In this document: piece after piece, positions 59,131-64,000 of the stretch
Numbering within the stretch: position 1 is the stretch's first letter
How the letters are laid out: the number at the start of each line of letters is the position of its first letter
From: Certhia americana
Lineage: Eukaryota; Chordata; Aves; Passeriformes; Certhiidae
Length of the DNA: 64,000 nucleotides
Direction of reading: 5' to 3'
Assembly (NCBI GenBank): GCA_018697195.1
Contig: JAGMWU010000067.1
Coordinates: forward strand, 66,986-130,985
Notes under the pieces: generated by a model
Database searches by the model: none
What the model was told of the DNA's origin: nothing
Seen by the model: the letters and a program-made list of their open reading frames with translations, nothing else
Position numbers and translations under genes: made by a program

Positions 59131-62100
59131 GCGGGCGCCAGCGGAGCCAGCAGACTCCCTCACTGTAGCGCTGAGGGGTTCCTTTCTTAGTACTTCCTAG
59201 GTCATCTTTGTCAGGCAACAGCTCGAAAGCAGATATAATGGACAATAAAAGTGTCTTAAAGCGTTCTAATGAAGATTGAGAATTCATTATTTTGCTGAAA
59301 CTCAGTGCAATTTGAATGCTTCTTCTTACTTGTCCGGGTAATCTAAAGTCTGTGTCTTATTTGCAGGCTAGGAATTCCTGTAATTTTCCTAGAACCTCGC
59401 TAAAATTTTGCTATTCGGGAACTCTTTGTTTATAGAATGTTTTTGGCTATTAGCTATTAGATCCGGTTTAAAAAAGATTTGTTGAATGCGTGTATGCAAA
59501 ATCTGTCTTTATAGTTTGCTGGGAATCCTGCAAAGAAATTAGCAAAATTAAAAGTGAAACTGCAACAAAAAAATATAATTTTCTATTACAGTTAGAAAAC
59601 CAAATGGTTAGTTATCTATCAATTCAGTATGCCTTAGGCATTTAAAGTTTTTTGTACCTTTTCTGTATGGCCTGTGATTCCTTCAACTTACTGTTGTTAT
59701 GTTAATTACTTTCTATTTTAACTCAGAATCTTATTTCTTTCTATTCTAAAGAGAGAGGATCAGGGACTGGAGTGGCCATTTCAGTGCTAGTTAGGAGAAT
59801 AGTCTGGGTCCTTGGGTTTAAAGCAGTCCAAGGCTTTTCCAATGTACCAGTTTTATACTGAAAAAGCTGGTTTAATAGAACTAGAAAATGATAACTCTGT
59901 TAATTTTTGACAGATTTAGCAATATTCCCATTAAGCTTTCTTTGAGCATGTGTATGATTCACACTCCTTCCTTCCCAAGGTGCTTTTTCAGCCTAGGATA
60001 CGCAGAGCTGCCCGAGGGTGGGAAGTGGGAACAGGAAGAGCGAAGGGAGTGGGTTGCCATGAGTGAGTGTCAGGATATTAGAGTGGTTGTTTCCTGTCGT
60101 CGTTTCCTGATCAGTTTCTCCAATTCCTAATTACTTGTAGAGCTAGATGGATGATTCTCTAGCTAGATTATTACTTGGGTGGAGTATTTAGTTTTCATTT
60201 TAAAATGAACACTTTTAGATTATTTGCTTTTATAGGAAAATACAGGTTTCTTACTTGAAGTTGTGCCCCGCAGCACCAAGGTTCTTGAAAAAACTGATTT
60301 CCTGAGGACGAGGTTGTTTATTTAGGCCCATATTTATAAAGTATCCATAACCACTTTTAAGCTCTTTTACATATAGTTTAGGTCCATTGATTTTAGGGCA
60401 CTTAAATAAATGCAGTTAAATGCCTAAAATTTTTACTCAATGGAGGAGCCTAGAGTCTTCTCTTGTGGTGTATTTTTTAGTCATTAGCATTCCCTTACAG
60501 GTAATTAAGTTATAAATAAAATATTTGAAAAATCAAAAATAGCCAAACTATGTTTCTTTGACTGTCCTCTTTGCTGAACTAGAAACATGTTTTTACACAG
60601 ATCAGTCCTTTGATTAGGTACTGAGTGCTTTTTTGTTTCTTAAAAGCTGTCAAGATAACCTGTTCCTGTAAGCTTTTGTGTATGGGTCATTCCAAATAGC
60701 ATATGACAAAGCTTATTTCTTCAACCTGTTGCAGTTTTGTCTTCGGGGAAAATGAAAAGTTGTGTCAACTTGACAGATGACAGGGAGCTTTTATTTGGAT
60801 GTCCCAGGTGTTTGTAGCATAACTGAATTGTTTGGAGAATGTTAGGTGTTTGCTATTTGGGAAGGACTGAAGAGAAAAATGGGATTTGCCTTTGTGTGGG
60901 CATTCGGCTTGGACCAAATGGGAATACCTTTTCCTTGGATTTGTAGTACTGTGAAGTGCAGTTCACTGTTTTTTTAAAGAGGCTTTAGGCCGAATGATGT
61001 GATTTGCAAAAGATTTCATAGTTGTTCTGTCTTTCATACTGAGAATCTCGGCAATCAGCTTGCATTAAAATCTGTAATTAGCGAATAAAACATCCTACTA
61101 GCAGAAAGGTACTAATATCCAGTTATTTCTGGCTGTGCAATCTGACAGTTGTCTTCAGCAGGGTAATGCAGTTGACAAGGAGTGGTTTGAAAGATTTGGC
61201 TTGGCGAATGAGTGAAAGTGCTATAAAATATCTGGTCATAGAAATTAACTTGGAGTCAGTGATCAGAAATTCAAGGTAAGCAGAAAGAGATAAGAATGTG
61301 CCAATCTTAAAAAGGTAAATTTTGAGAAACCAACCAGAATGTTTTTCCAGACAGGGTGTAGTTCAATTGCTGGATTTGTTTGCCACAAGATCTCTCAAAC
61401 TCAAGAGTTAAAAAAGAAGTGTTTCTATAGGAATAGCAGGAAAAAGAAAAAATGGATGGATCCAGAGAAAAAACATTGTAAAGAAAAATTACCACACAGA
61501 CTTAAACCCAAAAGTGTTTATATAAGATCTGTCTCAGGAAGTCCCTAACCACCACTTGCTGCTGACAGGAAGCAACATCTGGAAAACAGCTACTGTACCT
61601 TTGCCTTTTTCTTATAGTCTTTTTTGAAGCATTTTCTGCTTTCTGACATTGGATAGCATATGTTTAAAAATGTTATAATGCATCACTCTTAAAGCTTTTT
61701 AATCTTCTGTAATGTATGCCTGATTCATGGGTAAAGTATTAAGAAATAGCTGGCTTTTGGGGAAAAATGAAAAAAAATTGACAGTATTCTGGAGAAAATC
61801 TGATTTGTTTAGGAGGAAAGCTTTGGTAGAAAGCTGCAGACAGCATCAGAATGTTTTGGCCTATTTCAGTGGATAACAAAATGATTTGCACCAGTCAGAG
61901 ATGATTTGCAGTACAACTTCTTAAATGTAATTCCAGTTGAGTTCTTGGTGACATTTTCTTTCACAGACTGGTATCTTAGCTTGAAAGTTGTTTGGGTTTT
62001 GCTGTACTTATTGATCAGTTTTTCTATATTAGGCTTCATTGCTGCAGTGAAAAATGTGGGAAGATTAATTCCTGTGGTTGAGGTTACTCAGAAAGACCAT

Positions 62101-64000
62101 GGAATCAACATCAAATGTTAATTTTGTTAGTTGATGTTGCTGAGGCAGATTGAGCCAAAATAAGATGCCTTCTCTAGCTGTACATTTTTATAAAGCAAAT
62201 TTTGCTTATATATCCTGATAGAAGAGATTGCTTGAAGTACTTGCATTATTCACATCTGAAATCAGGATCCATTGTCAGCTTGTACATACAGAGCCTTCCT
62301 GCTGCAGCAAATTAGTCCATATAACTGCTCTACTCCAAACTCCCCTTCAGTAATAGATATGCAGATACAGGCTAGCACATTTATCAAACTTGTCAGAACA
62401 GTAGAGTTGTGGCTTGAAGAGACCCCTGGAGATCATCTGGTCTACCTTCTGTGGAAAACAGGGCCATAAATTAGGTTATCCAGTGTCCAGTCAAGCCATA
62501 TCTTGAATATTTCCAGCAAGGGAAATTGCTGTCCTCCTCTGGGAAACCTACTTCAATATTTAAGTGTATTTGCAGAGAAGGAATTTGCTTATATGCAGAT
62601 AGAATGTCCCCCATCACTTCTCTACCTGTTGCCATCACTCTAGAGAGAGTATTTCTATATTCCCTGTGACTACTCTGTAGGTACTGGAAGAGCAGTTAAG
62701 TTCCCTTCGTGCCCCTTCACTTCTCTAAGCCGAAAAAACCCTATTCCTTTTGCCTTTTTTCCTATGACAAGCTCTCCAATCCTGTAATCACCCTGATGGC
62801 CATCCATGGGACAATGTTGTAAATATGTTAAGTCGTTCATGAGATATTTTATAATGAATACATTACAAATCACATGATGTGACCTTAGCAAAGGCTTTTT
62901 CTTCAGGGTTTTTTAGGGTATTCTGAATCCTACTAATGTGAACCGGTATATACATTTGGTTTTGTAGAAAATTTTTCCAGCCCTTAATCCATGGAAAATA
63001 TCCAGTCTTCTTGAAACCAGCGATACCACAAAACAGTTGGCTTTTTTGCCTATGAGCTAATCTCCAAACAATGGTGTCTTTGGTTTTATAAACTGCTGAC
63101 TGTAGTAATTTGGACTTTCTACCACATAGTTAATTGATAAGTTACTGTCCCTCAGTCCTCTGCTTTGTTTAGTGTGATACAACCACACTACTGTATGTAG
63201 GAAAATGCTTTCATAAATATAGTTGACTACAAATTGGAAACATATCCTTGTCTCTTCTGGGTCTCCTATCAAACCAGTGTCATTATTCAATTTGTGAGGA
63301 GCAAAAATGGAAAATAATTACTTTCCATAGATTCTCTTCTGTTACGTGTGCCAGTTACTGTGTGTCTTGCAGACCCTGCTTCCTGTACTGAAGGAATGCT
63401 CTATGCCTAGCATCTGTTACACGGCAGCATATGTGCTTTCAGGGGCTGTGAATATCTTTAGAAGTTTACATGAGTGTAAGTAGGGAATTAAATTGTTCAT
63501 TAAAACATTTAACTTTTTTTTTAACTCCTTTTATAGCATGTGTTTGTGGTTTTCATAGTAATAGTACAATGTATCAAATAAATGTGATAGTTTATTATAG
63601 TACTTGATCAAAATGTTACCTAAGAATGATAAATTGAAGTCCCCAGGCTAGTGTGAAATACTTCTCTATCAGCTAATGACTTTTTGTTGCAAATTAATAA
63701 ATGTCTGACTGACAAAAGTATCGTACAGCAGCTGTTTCCTAGTTTACTTGCATTTGCAGAAATGCACAGACCCTTATCAGATCACTACACATGAAAGTAT
63801 ATATCAAATATGCAGTAGTGGTGTGATTTTTAATTTTTCACTTGTTAGTCCTATTTTATATACTATTTTACAGTATAGTTTTATATTCATTATTTTTAAA
63901 AGTTTAAAAAAAAAAAGTAAAAAAAGACACAGTTGATAATGATGCAAGTTTTCAGTCTTTATCTGCACAGATTTTTTTATGATCAGTTTTGCAACAAAGT
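59131..64000 (+). other. RALGPS1: RALGPS1 intron 8, right part
   Basis: Unique A/T-rich intron sequence except for one CR1 element. No exon was recognised. The stretch at about 60650-60980 is of high complexity and could be a conserved non-coding element, but I cannot test that. Confidence 0.5.
62400..62815 (-). mobile_element. Old CR1 LINE fragment, inverted
   Basis: The + strand keeps the order of inverted CR1 landmarks: GACCCCTGGAGATCATCTGG, a TTTCCAGCAAGGGAAATTGC segment, CCTCTGGGAAACCT, a GCCGAAAAAACCC motif, CTATGACAAGCTCTCCAATC and GGCCATCCATGGGAC. It is much more worn than the other copies. Confidence 0.7.

Larger units (their letters stand above)
43204..64000 (+). other. RALGPS1: RALGPS1 intron 8 (continues past the window), host of ANGPTL2
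   Basis: At least 20.8 kb long. It contains the whole ANGPTL2 gene on the opposite strand together with its CpG island. 43.2-47.4 kb is unique A/T-rich sequence with one small tandem repeat and nothing else that I can name. Confidence 0.75.

Noticed and set aside
58273..59168. Overlapping plus-strand frames of 218 and 289 codons in the 58.3-59.1 kb island
   Set aside because: Two different frames are open over the same bases, with low-complexity composition and a poly(G) tract read as glycine. This is typical of CpG-island artefacts.

Overview
The window is vertebrate nuclear DNA, most probably from a bird. It has intron-containing genes with vertebrate orthologues, compact introns, CpG-island promoters on a CpG-poor background, and many CR1 LINE 3'-end fragments of avian type. 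No prokaryotic, viral or CRISPR feature was seen. Gene content and order (ZBTB34, then RALGPS1 with ANGPTL2 nested on the opposite strand) match what I recall of human 9q33.3 and, I believe, chicken chromosome 17.

Layout. 1-4.6 kb is non-coding flank, possibly the 3' end of an upstream gene. 4.65-5.42 kb is a CpG island with the presumed ZBTB34 promoter and non-coding exon 1 (donor after 5024). A 7.1 kb intron with CR1 fragments follows. One large exon from 12114 holds the whole ZBTB34 reading frame (12136-13635, 499 aa: BTB domain and three C2H2 fingers) and a long A/T-rich 3' UTR. 18.4-21.0 kb is intergenic with a well-preserved CR1 copy. 21.0-22.1 kb and 26.4-27.1 kb are CpG islands. The second repeats the first because about 5 kb is present twice in tandem (about 21372-26366 and 26367-31482). 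RALGPS1 coding exons start at 35207, and seven are seen (to 43203), giving the first 203 residues of a Ras-family GEF. The gene continues past the right edge. The intron after 43203 runs at least 20.8 kb to the window end and contains all of ANGPTL2 on the minus strand: four coding exons (54650 down to 48811, 490 aa), a 3' UTR to about 47.4 kb, and a CpG island at 58.3-59.1 kb as its likely promoter.

How the genes relate. ZBTB34 is a nuclear transcriptional regulator, RALGPS1 a cytoplasmic/membrane Ral exchange factor and ANGPTL2 a secreted glycoprotein. They share no pathway here. The structural link is ANGPTL2 lying antisense inside a RALGPS1 intron, an arrangement also known for the paralogous pair ANGPTL1/RALGPS2.

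Main anomaly. The 5 kb tandem repeat does not look like an ordinary segmental duplication. The left copy differs from the right by scattered short indels, shortened homopolymers and many A-C interchanges, and it has far more CpG in intronic sequence (25 CpG in 22981-23460 against 0 in 28021-28500). I read the left copy as probable low-accuracy sequence placed as a false duplication, not as biology. I did not find a convincing new biological system in this window.
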